DNA from: SPDF01 sp963699825 | GTDB taxonomy: Bacteria > Gemmatimonadota > Gemmatimonadetes > Gemmatimonadales > GWC2-71-9 | Reading direction: 5' to 3' | Assembly: GCA_963699825.1 (NCBI GenBank) | Contig: CAVOVI010000001.1 | Location: 540,266-604,265 of the forward strand | DNA length: 64,000 nt | In this document: one piece after another, positions 1-9,744 of the stretch | Numbering within the stretch: position 1 is the first letter of the stretch | Layout: each line of letters opens with the position of its first letter | Program-made: the position numbers and the translations under genes | Notes under the pieces: model-generated | What the model saw: the letters and a program-made list of their open reading frames with translations, nothing else | What the model was told of the DNA's origin: nothing | Database searches by the model: none

Positions 1-87
1 GCCGAGGAACTGGCCTCGCTCTTCCTGAACGGCTACATCGCTGCTCACCACGCGACCCCGCGACTGGTCGCCACGCTCGGAGGATGA
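1..87 (+). CDS. C-terminal fragment of a gene cut by the window edge
   Basis: The frame is open from base 1 and closes with TGA at 85-87, leaving 28 residues that end in ATLGG. It stops only 4 bases before the next start, so it probably belongs to the same transcript as the catabolic genes that follow. The fragment is too short to identify. Its leucine-rich helix would fit the tail of a TetR-type regulator, which often heads aryl-CoA clusters, but that is a guess. Confidence 0.5.
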   Translation, partial: AEELASLFLNGYIAAHHATPRLVATLGG

Positions 88-91
88 CCCC

Positions 92-925
92 TTGACCGCT
101 ACCCTGACCTCCCCACGCCCAGGCGCCCCGGCGCCCACCGACAAGGTCCTTGTCAACTACGAGGTGAAGGACGGCCTCGCCATCATCACGCTCAACGACC
201 CCCCGGCCAACACCTATACATACGAGATGTTCCGGCAGATGGACGCCGCCATTCTCGATGCGCGCATGGCCGACGAGGTGCATGTCATCGTCATTCGCGG
301 CCACGGCGAGAAGTTCTTCTCGGCCGGCGCCAACATCTCGATGCTGAACAACGTCACCCCCCGCTTCAAGTACTTCTTCTGCCTCCATGCCAACGAGACG
401 CTCAGCCGCCTCGAGCAGACCCCGAAGCTGACCATCGCGGCCCTCAACGGACACACCGTCGGCGGCGGGCTCGAAATCGCCATGGCCTGCGACATCCGGA
501 TCGCCTGTCGGAACGCCGGCAAGATCGGGCTCCCCGAGGTGAACCTCGGCGTGCTGCCGGGAACCGGCGGGACGCAGCGCCTCTGCCGGCTCATCGGCAA
601 GTCCAGGTCGATCGAGTTCATGGTGACCGGCGAGACCTTCTCGTTCGAGAAGGCCGAGGAGATCGGCCTGGTGAATCATGTCTTCGAGAAGGATGGCTAC
701 TGGGACCAGGTGCTGATGTACGCCAAGCAGTTCTGCCCGCCCAACAAGGCGGCCCGCGCCGTGGGCGCCATCAAGCGGAGCGTGCAGTCGGGCATGGACC
801 TCCCCTTCGAGAGCGCGCTGACGCTCGAGCGGGAACTGCAGCAGCAGCTCTTCGCGTCGTCGGACGCCAAGGAGGGCCTCGCCGCCTACGTCGAGAAGCG
901 GATGCCCAACTTCGAGGCCAAGTAA
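92..925 (+). CDS. Enoyl-CoA hydratase/isomerase (crotonase)
   Basis: A 277-residue crotonase-fold protein that hydrates 2-enoyl-CoA thioesters in beta-oxidation. The start is TTG at 92, supported by GGAGG at 79-83. Both catalytic glutamates of classical hydratases are present: E128 in GGGLEIAMACD and E149 in GLPEVNLGVLPG. The oxyanion-hole segment FSAGANIS lies at about residues 76-83. About 20 extra proline-rich residues precede the fold. It opens the aryl-CoA operon and is followed 3 bases later by an aldehyde dehydrogenase, so the likely substrate is a dicarboxylic enoyl-CoA made after ring cleavage. Which of the two true hydratases here (this or the one at 7048) is the PaaF equivalent cannot be told from sequence alone. 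Confidence 0.9.
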   Translation: MTATLTSPRPGAPAPTDKVLVNYEVKDGLAIITLNDPPANTYTYEMFRQMDAAILDARMADEVHVIVIRGHGEKFFSAGANISMLNNVTPRFKYFFCLHANETLSRLEQTPKLTIAALNGHTVGGGLEIAMACDIRIACRNAGKIGLPEVNLGVLPGTGGTQRLCRLIGKSRSIEFMVTGETFSFEKAEEIGLVNHVFEKDGYWDQVLMYAKQFCPPNKAARAVGAIKRSVQSGMDLPFESALTLERELQQQLFASSDAKEGLAAYVEKRMPNFEAK

Positions 926-928
926 CCG

Positions 929-2358
929 GTGCAGACTGACCTCTTCATCAACAACGCCTGGACCCCGGCCGCGAGCGGCCGGCGGTTCGACGTGATCAAT
1001 CCCGCCACCGAGGACGTGCTGGTCTCGGTGGCGGAGGGAGACGCCGCCGACATCGACCAGGCGGTGGCGGCCGCACGCGCCTGCTTCGAATCGGCGGAGT
1101 GGCGTGGGCTCTCGGCTCGCAAGCGGGGCGCCATCCTCTACCGCGCCGCGGAGCTGCTGGCCAGCCGCCTCCCCGAGATGGCCGAACTCGAGACGCGCCA
1201 GAACGGGAAGCCGCTCTTCGAGTCGAAGATCGACGTCTCCTCGACGGTCGAAACCCTGCGCTACTACGCCGGATGGTGTGACAAGTTCGGCGGCGAGACG
1301 GTGCCGGTCGACGGCAACTTCCTGACGTACATCCGCCACGAGCCGGTCGGCGTGGTCGGCGCCATCGTGCCGTGGAATTTCCCGTTGAACATCGCCGGCT
1401 GGAAGTTTGCCCCGGCGCTGGCGGCGGGATGCACCGTCGTCCTCAAGCCCGCCTCCGAGACGCCGATGACGGCGCTGCTGATGGCGGAGATCTTTGCGGA
1501 CGCGGGCCTCCCCGCCGGCGCGTTCAACGTCGTGCCCGGGCACGGTTCCACCGCCGGTTCGGCGCTGGTCCGTCACCCCGGCGTGGACAAGATCTCCTTC
1601 ACCGGCTCCACCGGCGTCGGCCAGCGGATCATGCAGGAAGCGGCGGACAGCGTGAAGCGGTTGACGCTCGAGCTCGGCGGCAAGAGCCCGAACATCATCT
1701 TCGACGACGCCGACATCGCTGCCGCGGTGCGCGGCGCGCAGACCGGCATCTTCTACGGCAAGGGCGAGGTGTGCGCCGCCGGCAGCCGCCTGCTGGTCGA
1801 TCGCAAGGTGAAGGACCAGGTCGTCGAGCAACTGGCGGAGCGCTGCAAGAAGCTCGTCCCCGGCGACCCCTTCGACAAGAAGACCCGTCTCGGCGCCATC
1901 GTCTCGAAGCAGCAGCAGGAGAGCGTGCTCAAGTACATCGCGACGGGCAAGTCAGAGGGCGGGACGATCGTGGCCGGTGGCAACGCGGCCACCGTGAACG
2001 GCAAGGGATATTTCGTGGAAGCGACGGTCTTCGACGGCGTCACGCCTGAGATGACTATCGCGCGCGAGGAGATCTTCGGCCCCGTGCTCGCCGTGCTGGG
2101 CTTCGACGACGAGGAGGAGGCGATCGCCCTGGCCAACCAGTCGATGTACGGGCTGGCCGCCGGGGTCTGGAGCCGCGACATCGGCCGTGCGCACCGGGTG
2201 GCGCACGCCATTCGCGCCGGCACCGTCTGGGTCAACACCTACAACATGTACGATCCGGCCGCCCCCTTCGGCGGGTACAAGCAGTCGGGCTTCGGCCGGG
2301 ATCTCGGGCGGACGGCTCTCGAGGGATACACCGAGACCAAGTCGGTCTGGATCGCGCT

Positions 2359-2362
<4 letters not shown>
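929..2362 (+). CDS. NAD(P)-dependent aldehyde dehydrogenase
   Basis: A complete 477-residue ALDH-superfamily enzyme that oxidises an aldehyde to the acid. Catalytic features are visible: N150 in PWNFP, K173 in LKPASETP, general base E248 in LELGGKSP and nucleophile C282 in GEVCAAGSR. It starts at GTG 929 and its stop overlaps the GTG start of the thiolase by 4 bases. In phenylacetate clusters this step is done by PaaZ, an ALDH fused to a MaoC-type hydratase; here only the ALDH part exists, as in BoxD of benzoyl-CoA clusters. Inferred role: oxidation of the semialdehyde released by ring opening. The overall sequence looks more like the betaine-aldehyde class than PaaZ, so the substrate is uncertain. 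Confidence 0.9.
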
Positions 2363-3553
<1,191 letters not shown>

Positions 3554-3561
3554 GGACCGAG

Positions 3562-4377
3562 GTGACGGCTGAGATGCAGGAGACGATGGTCAGAAGCGCG
3601 GTGCTCACACGGATCGAGCACGGGGTCGGAACCATCACGCTGGATCGGCCCGATCGCCTGAACGCGTTCGACGTCGAGATGCTCCTCGAACTCGACACCG
3701 CCGTGCGGGCGATGATCGACAACGAATCCGTCCGCGCCATCGTGCTGACAGGCAACGGCCGGGGGTTTTGCGCCGGCGCCGATCTCGACCGGCTGACAGG
3801 GCCCTCCGGCGAGGTTCGCGAGGCGGAGGCGATGGAACTGGTCCGGCTCGGCTCGGAAGTGGTGCAGCTGCTGCACCGGGCCCCCAAACCGGTCCTGGCG
3901 AGCCTGAACGGGCCTGCCGCGGGTGGTGGAGTCGGGCTGGCCCTGGCCTGCGATCTTCGGATCGCCGCCGCGAGTTCGTCGCTGGGCCTGGTGTTTCACC
4001 GCCTCGGGCTGCACCCCGACTTCGGGACCAGCTGGTTCGTTACCCGCCTGGCGGGAGCGGCGGCCGCCCTCGAGCTCTTCTGGACGCCGCGAATGCTGTC
4101 GGCGGAACGGTCCCATGAGCTCGGCCTGGTCAATCGGGTGGTCCTGGACGACCACCTGGAGCATGAGACGGTGGCCTGGGCCCGCCGGCTGGCGGCCCTC
4201 CCGCCGATCGCCGTACGCCTGGCAAAGCGCGCGGTGCGTGAAGCAGAATCGACGACCCTCGCCGAATCACTGGTGATCGAGGCGCGTCATTGCCAACAAT
4301 GTTTTCGCAGCGCGGACGCCGCCGAGGGACTGGCAGCCTACCGCGACAAACGAGTTCCAGAATTCCACGGACGGTGA
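3562..4377 (+). CDS. paaG: PaaG-type ring-epoxide isomerase (crotonase)
   Basis: A 271-residue crotonase relative. The first glutamate of hydratases is missing (AGGGVGLALACD) and the second position is aspartate, D153 in LGLHPDFGTSW. That is the pattern of PaaG, where the aspartate helps isomerise the 1,2-epoxide of a ring-CoA to the seven-membered oxepin-CoA. The start is GTG 3562; an in-frame ATG at 3574 is an alternative. It sits directly before the diiron oxygenase gene (7-base gap), matching substrate order: epoxidation, then isomerisation. The assignment rests on the residue pattern and the neighbour, and a different enoyl-CoA isomerase activity remains possible. Confidence 0.8.
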   Translation: MTAEMQETMVRSAVLTRIEHGVGTITLDRPDRLNAFDVEMLLELDTAVRAMIDNESVRAIVLTGNGRGFCAGADLDRLTGPSGEVREAEAMELVRLGSEVVQLLHRAPKPVLASLNGPAAGGGVGLALACDLRIAAASSSLGLVFHRLGLHPDFGTSWFVTRLAGAAAALELFWTPRMLSAERSHELGLVNRVVLDDHLEHETVAWARRLAALPPIAVRLAKRAVREAESTTLAESLVIEARHCQQCFRSADAAEGLAAYRDKRVPEFHGR

Positions 4378-4384
4378 GGACGAC

Positions 4385-5437
4385 ATGCGGAAAGTGAACA
4401 ACTTCGACGACTGGATCGACTACTTCCGCTACTGGCAGGATTCGATCGGCATCTCCGAGAAGGAGATGGCCGGGACGCCGTTCCGGAAGGTCGGATTCGA
4501 CGCGAAGTTTGGCGAGCCCGAGGCCGGCACGATCGAGTTCGGCCACTACAAGGGCCAGACGAAGTGGCCGACCATCATGCACATTCCCGATCAGCGGATC
4601 CGCGACGCGCTGCTCAACCTGATCGTGTTCCAGGGGGACACCGAGTTCGCCTCGGTGGAGCAGCAGCGGCAGCTGCTGGAGCGCGCGCCGAGCGACTACG
4701 ACCTCTTCTCCCTGATGCGGGTGATGAGCGAGGAGATGCGCCACGGGTGGCAGATGTCTTACCTCCTCTGCACCCACTTCGGCGACGAAGGCAAGCGTGA
4801 GGCCCAGAAGCTCCTCGACCGCCGTGCGGAAGAAGGGGAGCGCCTGCTCGGGTCCTTCAACGAGATCGTCGAGAACTGGCTCGACTTCTTCACCTACACC
4901 CAGTTCATCGACCGCGACGGCAAGTTCCAGCTGCAGATGTTGTCGACCTCCTCGTTCCACCCCCTGGCCCGCTCCATGGGTCCGATGCTCAAGGAAGAAA
5001 GCTTCCACCTTGGCACAGGGAACAACGGCCTGCGCCGGATCCTCCGCGCCGGGCGGGTGCCGCCGGAAGTGGTCCAGCGCTACTTCAACAAGTGGGTCCC
5101 AACGGCGTTCGACCTCTTCGGCACCGACAACTCCTCCAGCGCGCACTGGGCCTATGTCTGGGGACTCAAGGGCCGGTTCGATGAGCGTGAGGCGCCGGAC
5201 GACGCGAACGTGGCCCACCTCAACGAAGCGAGCCGCGAGCTCTACCGCCAGGAGATCACGCGACTGGTGGATCGGTTGAATACCGCCATCGCCGACCCGG
5301 ACCAGTACCTGATCGTCCCGGACGTGAAGTTCAACCGGAAGATCGGTCTCCACGCCCGCCAGCATTTCACCATCACCGGCGAGCCGGTCTCCGCCGAGAA
5401 CTATCCCGCGTACCTCGAGTCGGTGTATGCCGAATGA
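4385..5437 (+). CDS. PaaA/BoxB-like diiron oxygenase (aryl-CoA epoxidase)
   Basis: A 350-residue protein of the phenylacetic-acid-catabolic/BoxB ferritin-like family. These enzymes use a diiron centre and O2 to epoxidise the ring of an aryl-CoA thioester. The likely ligand set is E87 (GDTEFASVEQQ), E117 and H120 (EEMRH, an ExxH), E160 or D176, and E205 with H208 (ESFH, a second ExxH). Length falls between PaaA (about 310) and BoxB (about 470), and the EQQRQLLERAPSDYD segment is nearer to BoxB as I recall it. No PaaB, PaaC, PaaD or reductase gene (PaaE/BoxA) is in the window, so the electron donor must be encoded elsewhere or left of base 1. The start is ATG 4385 and the gene overlaps the next small ORF by 11 bases. 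Confidence 0.8.
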   Translation: MRKVNNFDDWIDYFRYWQDSIGISEKEMAGTPFRKVGFDAKFGEPEAGTIEFGHYKGQTKWPTIMHIPDQRIRDALLNLIVFQGDTEFASVEQQRQLLERAPSDYDLFSLMRVMSEEMRHGWQMSYLLCTHFGDEGKREAQKLLDRRAEEGERLLGSFNEIVENWLDFFTYTQFIDRDGKFQLQMLSTSSFHPLARSMGPMLKEESFHLGTGNNGLRRILRAGRVPPEVVQRYFNKWVPTAFDLFGTDNSSSAHWAYVWGLKGRFDEREAPDDANVAHLNEASRELYRQEITRLVDRLNTAIADPDQYLIVPDVKFNRKIGLHARQHFTITGEPVSAENYPAYLESVYAE

Positions 5438-5516
5438 CGCCGACCGCACGCTGCTCAAGGACCTGCTCGACGAGCCGGACTGGATCGAGTTCCGGAAGCT
5501 GGAGGAGAACAACTGA
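5427..5516 (+). CDS. 29-residue ORF joined to the oxygenase gene
   Basis: An ORF of 29 codons, ATG 5427 to TGA 5514-5516. It overlaps the oxygenase end by 11 bases and ends close to the next gene. The peptide is acidic and helical in style (DRTLLKDLLDEPDW, then FRKLEENN). It has no membrane segment or signal peptide. The position between two coupled genes suggests it is translated, perhaps as a small partner of the oxygenase. The stretch could instead be only a linker carrying the ribosome site (GGAGGAG at 5501-5507) for the phosphodiesterase gene. No family recognised. Confidence 0.4.
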   Translation: MPNDADRTLLKDLLDEPDWIEFRKLEENN

Positions 5517-5527
5517 CGCGGCCGCTG

Positions 5528-6188
5528 GTGATCGCCCATCGGGGCGCCTCCGGCTATGCGTTCGAGAATTCACCGGCCGCCTTTCGTGAGGCGGTCGCCC
5601 GCGGCGTGGACGGCGTCGAACTCGACGTGCACGCCACGGCGGACGGGGGCATCGTGGTGCACCACGACCCGGTCCTGACGGGGGGCCACCCCCTGGATAC
5701 ACTGACGTTGGCCGAGGCCACCGCGTCGCTGCTTCCCAACGGCGAGCCGGTGCCATCGCTGGCGACGGCGCTTGAGTTGATCGGCGACCGGGATGTCTGG
5801 GTCGAGGTCAAGGCGTTGCCGCCCGAGCACGACGCGGCCCTGCTCGCCACTCTCGAGGCCGGTCCCTTCCCCGCCCGATATGCCGTTCACAGCTTTGATC
5901 ACCGCATCACGGCCCGGCTGGCCGTACGGACGACCCGACCTCAGCCTCGGCGCACTGCTGGTGGCCCGGGTCGGGGATCCGGTTGAAGTGCTTCAGCTCG
6001 CAAGCGCGACGACCCTCTGGCAGGAATGGACGATGATCGACACCGAACTGGTGGAGACGGTGCACGCCGCCGGCGCGCGCCTGATCGCCTGGACCGTCAA
6101 CGACCGGGTCGCCGCCGCGCGCCTCAGCGCCATGGGGGTGGACGGACTCTGCGGCAATTACCCCGACCGGCTGTCGGGGGCGGCATGA
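5528..6188 (+). CDS. Glycerophosphodiester phosphodiesterase (one frame break)
   Basis: A GDPD/UgpQ-type TIM-barrel enzyme that splits glycerophosphodiesters into glycerol-3-phosphate and an alcohol. The catalytic start motif IAHRGASG, the metal pair in DGVELDVHAT and the HHDP segment are all visible in the first 50 residues. The C-terminal part (AWTVND, MGVDGLCGNYPD) is in a frame shifted by one base, with a break near 5925-5940. The GTG at 5528 gives a slightly short N-terminus; a CTG at 5513, well spaced from GGAGGAG at 5501-5507, would add PLV before IAHRGA as in most relatives. Its stop overlaps the next start as ATGA. Lipid turnover is unrelated to ring catabolism, so its place in the operon is unexplained. 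Confidence 0.85.
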
Positions 6189-7051
6189 ACGCCTTCCCGA
6201 CCCGTGTCGCCGTGATCGGTGCCGGGACGATGGGCGCCGGCATCGCCCAGGCAGCCGCCACGGCGGGGTGGCCCACGACCCTCACCGATGCCCGACCGGA
6301 AGCGCTGCAAGGCGCGCTCGACCGAATCGCGAAGACGCTCGACGGGGCGGTGCAGCGCGGCAAGCTCGACACGGCCGGGCGCGAAGCCATCCTCGGGCGC
6401 ATCCAGACGGCCCCCGACATGCGATCCACCTGCCAGGGAGCTGACCTGGTCATCGAGGCTGTCCTGGAGGACCTCGACGTCAAGCGGGACGTGATGAGCC
6501 AGGCCAGTGACTGGGCCGAACCCTCCGCTCTCCTCGCCACCAACACCTCCTCCATCTCCATCGCCGATATCGCGGTTGATCTCCCCCGCCCCGAGCGGCT
6601 GATCGGCATGCACTTCTTCAACCCGGTGCACCTGATGAAGCTGGTGGAGATCGTGGTTCACGATGGCTCAGACGACGCCTCCACCGCTGACGCCCTCTCC
6701 GTGGTTCGTGCCATGGGCAAAGAACCGATCGTCGTCCAGGACTCCCCCGGCTTCGCCTCGAGCCGACTCGGGATCGCCCTCGGCCTCGAGGCGATGCGGA
6801 TGCTGGAGGAGGGGGTCGCCAGTGCCGCGGACATCGACCGCGCCATGGAGCTCGGCTACAATCACCCGATGGGTCCGCTCAAGTTGACGGACCTCGTCGG
6901 GCTGGACGTCCGGCTCCGCATCGCCGATTACCTTCACCAGGCCCTGGGCGCGGAACGCTTCGCGCCTCCGGCCATTCTCCGCCGCCTCGTCGCCGAGGGA
7001 AAACTCGGCAAGAAGAGCGGCCATGGCTTCTACGACTGGTCCACATCATGA
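6185..7051 (+). CDS. paaH: 3-hydroxyacyl-CoA dehydrogenase, single-domain Hbd/PaaH type
   Basis: A 288-residue NAD-dependent dehydrogenase that oxidises L-3-hydroxyacyl-CoA to the 3-oxo form. It shows the Rossmann motif GAGTMGAG at about residues 12-19, NTSSISI, the catalytic histidine in GMHFFNPVHLM and the C-terminal helix region KLTDLVGLD. I chose ATG 6185 because it overlaps the previous stop as ATGA and begins just before the Rossmann strand; the frame is open further upstream but that is antisense-like filler. The gene sits between GDPD and a crotonase with ATGA overlaps on both sides. It is shorter than E. coli PaaH (about 475) because it has one dehydrogenase unit. Confidence 0.9.
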   Translation: MNAFPTRVAVIGAGTMGAGIAQAAATAGWPTTLTDARPEALQGALDRIAKTLDGAVQRGKLDTAGREAILGRIQTAPDMRSTCQGADLVIEAVLEDLDVKRDVMSQASDWAEPSALLATNTSSISIADIAVDLPRPERLIGMHFFNPVHLMKLVEIVVHDGSDDASTADALSVVRAMGKEPIVVQDSPGFASSRLGIALGLEAMRMLEEGVASAADIDRAMELGYNHPMGPLKLTDLVGLDVRLRIADYLHQALGAERFAPPAILRRLVAEGKLGKKSGHGFYDWSTS

Positions 7052-7830
7052 GCGAACCACAGAACATCCTCAAGGAAATCCACGGGCGCGTCGCCCTCCT
7101 CATCATCAATCGCCCCGAGAAGCGCAACGCGCTCGACGGCGCGACCCGCTGCCAGCTCCTCGGCCTGCTCGATGAGCTCCGCACCGACACCAACGTGCGG
7201 GTCGTCGTGCTCACCGGTGCGGGCGACAAGGCGTTCGTGGCAGGCGCGGACATCTCGGAGTTCGAGGGACGCAGCCCGATCGATCAATTCCGGGTCATGT
7301 CGGGCCGTACCATCTTCGACGCCGTGGACAGCTTCCCGAAGCCGGTGATCGCCGCGCTCAACGGGTTCACGCTCGGCGGCGGATGCGAGCTCGCGATGGC
7401 GTGTGACATCCGCGTCGCGGCCGACACCGCCAAGCTCGGGCAGCCGGAAGTGAACCTCGGCATCATCCCCGGCGGTGGCGGCACGCAGCGACTCCCCCGG
7501 CTGGTCGGCGCGGGGGCGGCGTACAAGCTGCTCTTCACGGGTGACCTGATCAGCGCCGCGGAGGCGCTCCGCATCGGCCTGGTCGACGAGGTCGTTCCTG
7601 CGGCGGAACTCCGGGCTCGCGCCATGGCGATGGCGGAGAGCATCGCGCAGAAGAGCCCCGTGGCGCTTCAGTTGATCAAGGAGGCCGTGCGCGCCTCGCT
7701 CCGGGTACCGCTGGACGAAGGGCTGCGCCAGGAAACGACCTTGTTCGGGCTGGCGTTCTCGAGCGAGGACAAGGTCGAAGGCGTGGCGGCGTTTCTCGGG
7801 AAGCGACCACCGGAATTCAAGGGGCGGTAG
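7048..7830 (+). CDS. paaF: Enoyl-CoA hydratase (crotonase), PaaF-like
   Basis: A 260-residue hydratase with both catalytic glutamates, E114 in GGGCELAMACD and E134 in GQPEVNLGIIPGGGG. It resembles the short-chain enoyl-CoA hydratases that hydrate 2,3-dehydroadipyl-CoA. ATG 7048 overlaps the dehydrogenase stop as ATGA, so hydratase and dehydrogenase are translationally coupled and act in sequence. A stem-loop at 7844-7870 follows. The gene name is by function and context; another short-chain enoyl-CoA could be the substrate. Confidence 0.85.
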   Translation: MSEPQNILKEIHGRVALLIINRPEKRNALDGATRCQLLGLLDELRTDTNVRVVVLTGAGDKAFVAGADISEFEGRSPIDQFRVMSGRTIFDAVDSFPKPVIAALNGFTLGGGCELAMACDIRVAADTAKLGQPEVNLGIIPGGGGTQRLPRLVGAGAAYKLLFTGDLISAAEALRIGLVDEVVPAAELRARAMAMAESIAQKSPVALQLIKEAVRASLRVPLDEGLRQETTLFGLAFSSEDKVEGVAAFLGKRPPEFKGR

Positions 7831-7843
7831 CCTCACCCCCTGT

Positions 7844-7870
7844 CCCCCTCTCCATGATATGGCGAGGGGG
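7844..7870 (+). terminator. GC-rich stem-loop after the PaaF-like gene
   Basis: CCCCCTC (7844-7850) pairs with GAGGGGG (7864-7870) and CCAT (7852-7855) with ATGG (7859-7862), with one mismatch between and a GAT loop. There is no T-tract, so it may be a weak terminator or a processing site between the core pathway and the amidohydrolase. It contains the ATG at 7859, which argues against using that codon as the amidohydrolase start. Confidence 0.5.
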
Positions 7871-7897
7871 GTCGGTTTCAACGGCCCAAGGATCAGA

Positions 7898-8761
7898 GTG
7901 ACCTATCCCGTTTCAGACATGCACATCCATATCCAGCCGTGGCGGCAGCTCAAGCCGGCGGTGGCGGATGTCATGCGGGTCGGCAAGGAAGCGCATTGGG
8001 AACGGCTGATCGCGCTGATGGATGATCCGCAGGCCTTGCTCGAGGTGATGGATGCCTCTGGCGTCTGGCGGGTTGCGTTGATCAACTATCCCAGCCCCGA
8101 CCTGATGGGGTTCGATGACTCCACCAACGAGTTTTCCGCCCGGTACGCCGAGGCGTCTCCGGAGCGCATCCTCCCGTATGGCGGCGTGCACGCCCGGTTC
8201 ACGAAGGACCCCGAGGGGGATGTGGACCGGCTCCTGGAGATGGGGATCCGTTGCCTGAAGATCCACCCGCCCCACCAGATGTATCCGGCAAATGCGTACA
8301 CCGAGGGGCTCGAGGCGCTGGGTCGGATCTATCGGCGATGCGAGGAACGGGGGCTGCCGGTCCTGATTCACACCGGTACCAGCATTTTCCCGGGGGCGCG
8401 GTCGAAGTGGGGCAACCCGATGGAGATCGACGACGTCGCCATCGACTATCCGAAGCTCACCATCGTGATGGCACATGGCGGGCGCCCGCTCTGGATGGAG
8501 GAGGCGTTCTTCGTCCTCCGACGCCATCCGAACGTGTACCTGGAGCTGTCCGGTATCCCGCCGGCGCGGCTGCTTGAGTACTTCCCCCGCCTCACGGATA
8601 TTTCGCACAAGACGATCTGGGGCACCGACTGGCCGAGCCCCGGCGTGCACGACCTGCGCAAGAACCTCGACGCATTCCGTGCGCTGCCGCTTTCGCCCGA
8701 CGTGCAGCGTGCGATCCTCTCGGAGACGAGCCTTCGGCTCTTCCCTACTCTCTCTCGCTGA
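7898..8761 (+). CDS. Amidohydrolase-family metal-dependent hydrolase (TIM barrel)
   Basis: A 287-residue protein of the amidohydrolase 2 family, whose members hydrolyse or decarboxylate aromatic and other acids. Expected metal and catalytic groups are visible: the DMHIH motif near the N-terminus, LKIHPPHQ, LIHTGTS, MAHGG and the late aspartate in GTDWPSP. I chose GTG 7898, preceded by AAGGA at 7888-7892 and leading directly into the first strand; the ATG at 7859 adds 13 poor residues inside a hairpin. It follows the catabolic operon on the same strand, so a side reaction on an aromatic acid or lactone is plausible, but the substrate cannot be assigned. Confidence 0.8.
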   Translation: MTYPVSDMHIHIQPWRQLKPAVADVMRVGKEAHWERLIALMDDPQALLEVMDASGVWRVALINYPSPDLMGFDDSTNEFSARYAEASPERILPYGGVHARFTKDPEGDVDRLLEMGIRCLKIHPPHQMYPANAYTEGLEALGRIYRRCEERGLPVLIHTGTSIFPGARSKWGNPMEIDDVAIDYPKLTIVMAHGGRPLWMEEAFFVLRRHPNVYLELSGIPPARLLEYFPRLTDISHKTIWGTDWPSPGVHDLRKNLDAFRALPLSPDVQRAILSETSLRLFPTLSR

Positions 8762-8783
8762 ACATCACCAGGAGCTCGACGTG

Positions 8784-9533
8784 ATGCGCCACACTCTCGC
8801 CGCCCTCGGAGCACTCACCATCGTCCTCGCCGCGCCGGTCTTCGCGCAGGATCCCGCGCCGGCCGCCGAGCCATCGCCCGCCCGGCCCCTGCCGATCGAG
8901 ACGAAGAAGCTCCTCCCCCACCGGGACAGCATGACGGTCCTGATCAACAACCAGCCGATGGGCACCAGCGTGTGGGGAGTCGAGAAGGTCGGCGACGGAT
9001 TCATCGTGCACGAGTCGACCGCCATCGGGGCGGTGATGACCCAGAACACCACCGTGGACCTGGCGAAGTCCGGGCAGGTGCTCCGGGTGAAGCAGACGGG
9101 CAAGGTGCGGGACATGGATGGTTGGATCGAGGTCAGCTATGACAACGGCCGGGTGACGGGAAACGTTCAGGCGGTGACCTCCACCGGCCCGGATCACTTC
9201 GCGGTGGACACGACCGTGCCCCCCGGCACCGTGGACGACAATGCGCTGCAGGCGCTGCTCCCCTCCCTGCCGTGGGCGAAAGAGGCCGGCTGGAACTTCT
9301 GGATGTATAGCGCGGGAACGAACTCGGTGACGGAGATGGTGCTGTACGTCATCGCCGAGGAAATGGCGATGGTGCCGGCCGGCGCGTTCGACGCCTACCG
9401 GGCTCGGCTGTCGGGGGGTGCCACCGACGTGGAGTTCCTGATCCTCAAGCGGGCGCCGCACACCGTGCTGAAGGTGGAGATGAGTGGCGCTCCGCTGAAG
9501 TTCGAGCTGGTCTCGAGCAGCGGGCTCCAGTAG
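8784..9533 (+). CDS. Secreted protein of unknown function
   Basis: A 249-residue protein with a clear signal peptide (MRHTLAALGAL, hydrophobic core, cleavage likely after VFA). A proline/alanine-rich linker follows, then a mostly beta mature part. ATG 8784 is preceded by AGGAG at 8770-8774. No catalytic motif is evident. Repeating segments such as VEKVGDGFIVHESTA and VYLKQTGKVRDM-like strands suggest a beta-barrel or lipoprotein-carrier-like fold of the kind seen in DUF3108-type periplasmic proteins, but this is only an impression. A strong hairpin at 9550-9574 ends the transcript. Confidence 0.7.
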   Translation: MRHTLAALGALTIVLAAPVFAQDPAPAAEPSPARPLPIETKKLLPHRDSMTVLINNQPMGTSVWGVEKVGDGFIVHESTAIGAVMTQNTTVDLAKSGQVLRVKQTGKVRDMDGWIEVSYDNGRVTGNVQAVTSTGPDHFAVDTTVPPGTVDDNALQALLPSLPWAKEAGWNFWMYSAGTNSVTEMVLYVIAEEMAMVPAGAFDAYRARLSGGATDVEFLILKRAPHTVLKVEMSGAPLKFELVSSSGLQ

Positions 9534-9549
9534 CCGCACTGGCGCGCCA

Positions 9550-9574
9550 CCGCCCCGGCCAGAGTCCGGGGCGG
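9550..9574 (+). terminator. Perfect 9-bp GC hairpin
   Basis: CCGCCCCGG (9550-9558) and CCGGGGCGG (9566-9574) are exact reverse complements around a 7-base loop, 17 bases after the stop of the secreted protein. No T-run follows, as is common for hairpin ends in GC-rich genomes. Confidence 0.55.
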
Positions 9575-9744
9575 GCCATCCTCGCTGGATGCCGAGTCCT
9601 CGCCACGCGTATCGGCGCGTTACAGCGCCTCGCCCGCCTTCCAACCGACCTTCACACCCGATTCCTGCTCCCCTAACCACCGCCCTGCCAAGATTCGCGT
9701 GAGGTATCGCTGTTCACGCCATCGAAGCAGAAGGGGAGGGCCCA

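Noticed and set aside
4130..5539. Long open frame (about 470 codons) on the minus strand across the oxygenase gene
   Set aside because: It is antisense to a clear diiron oxygenase, has no family-like motifs and reflects the high GC of third codon positions.
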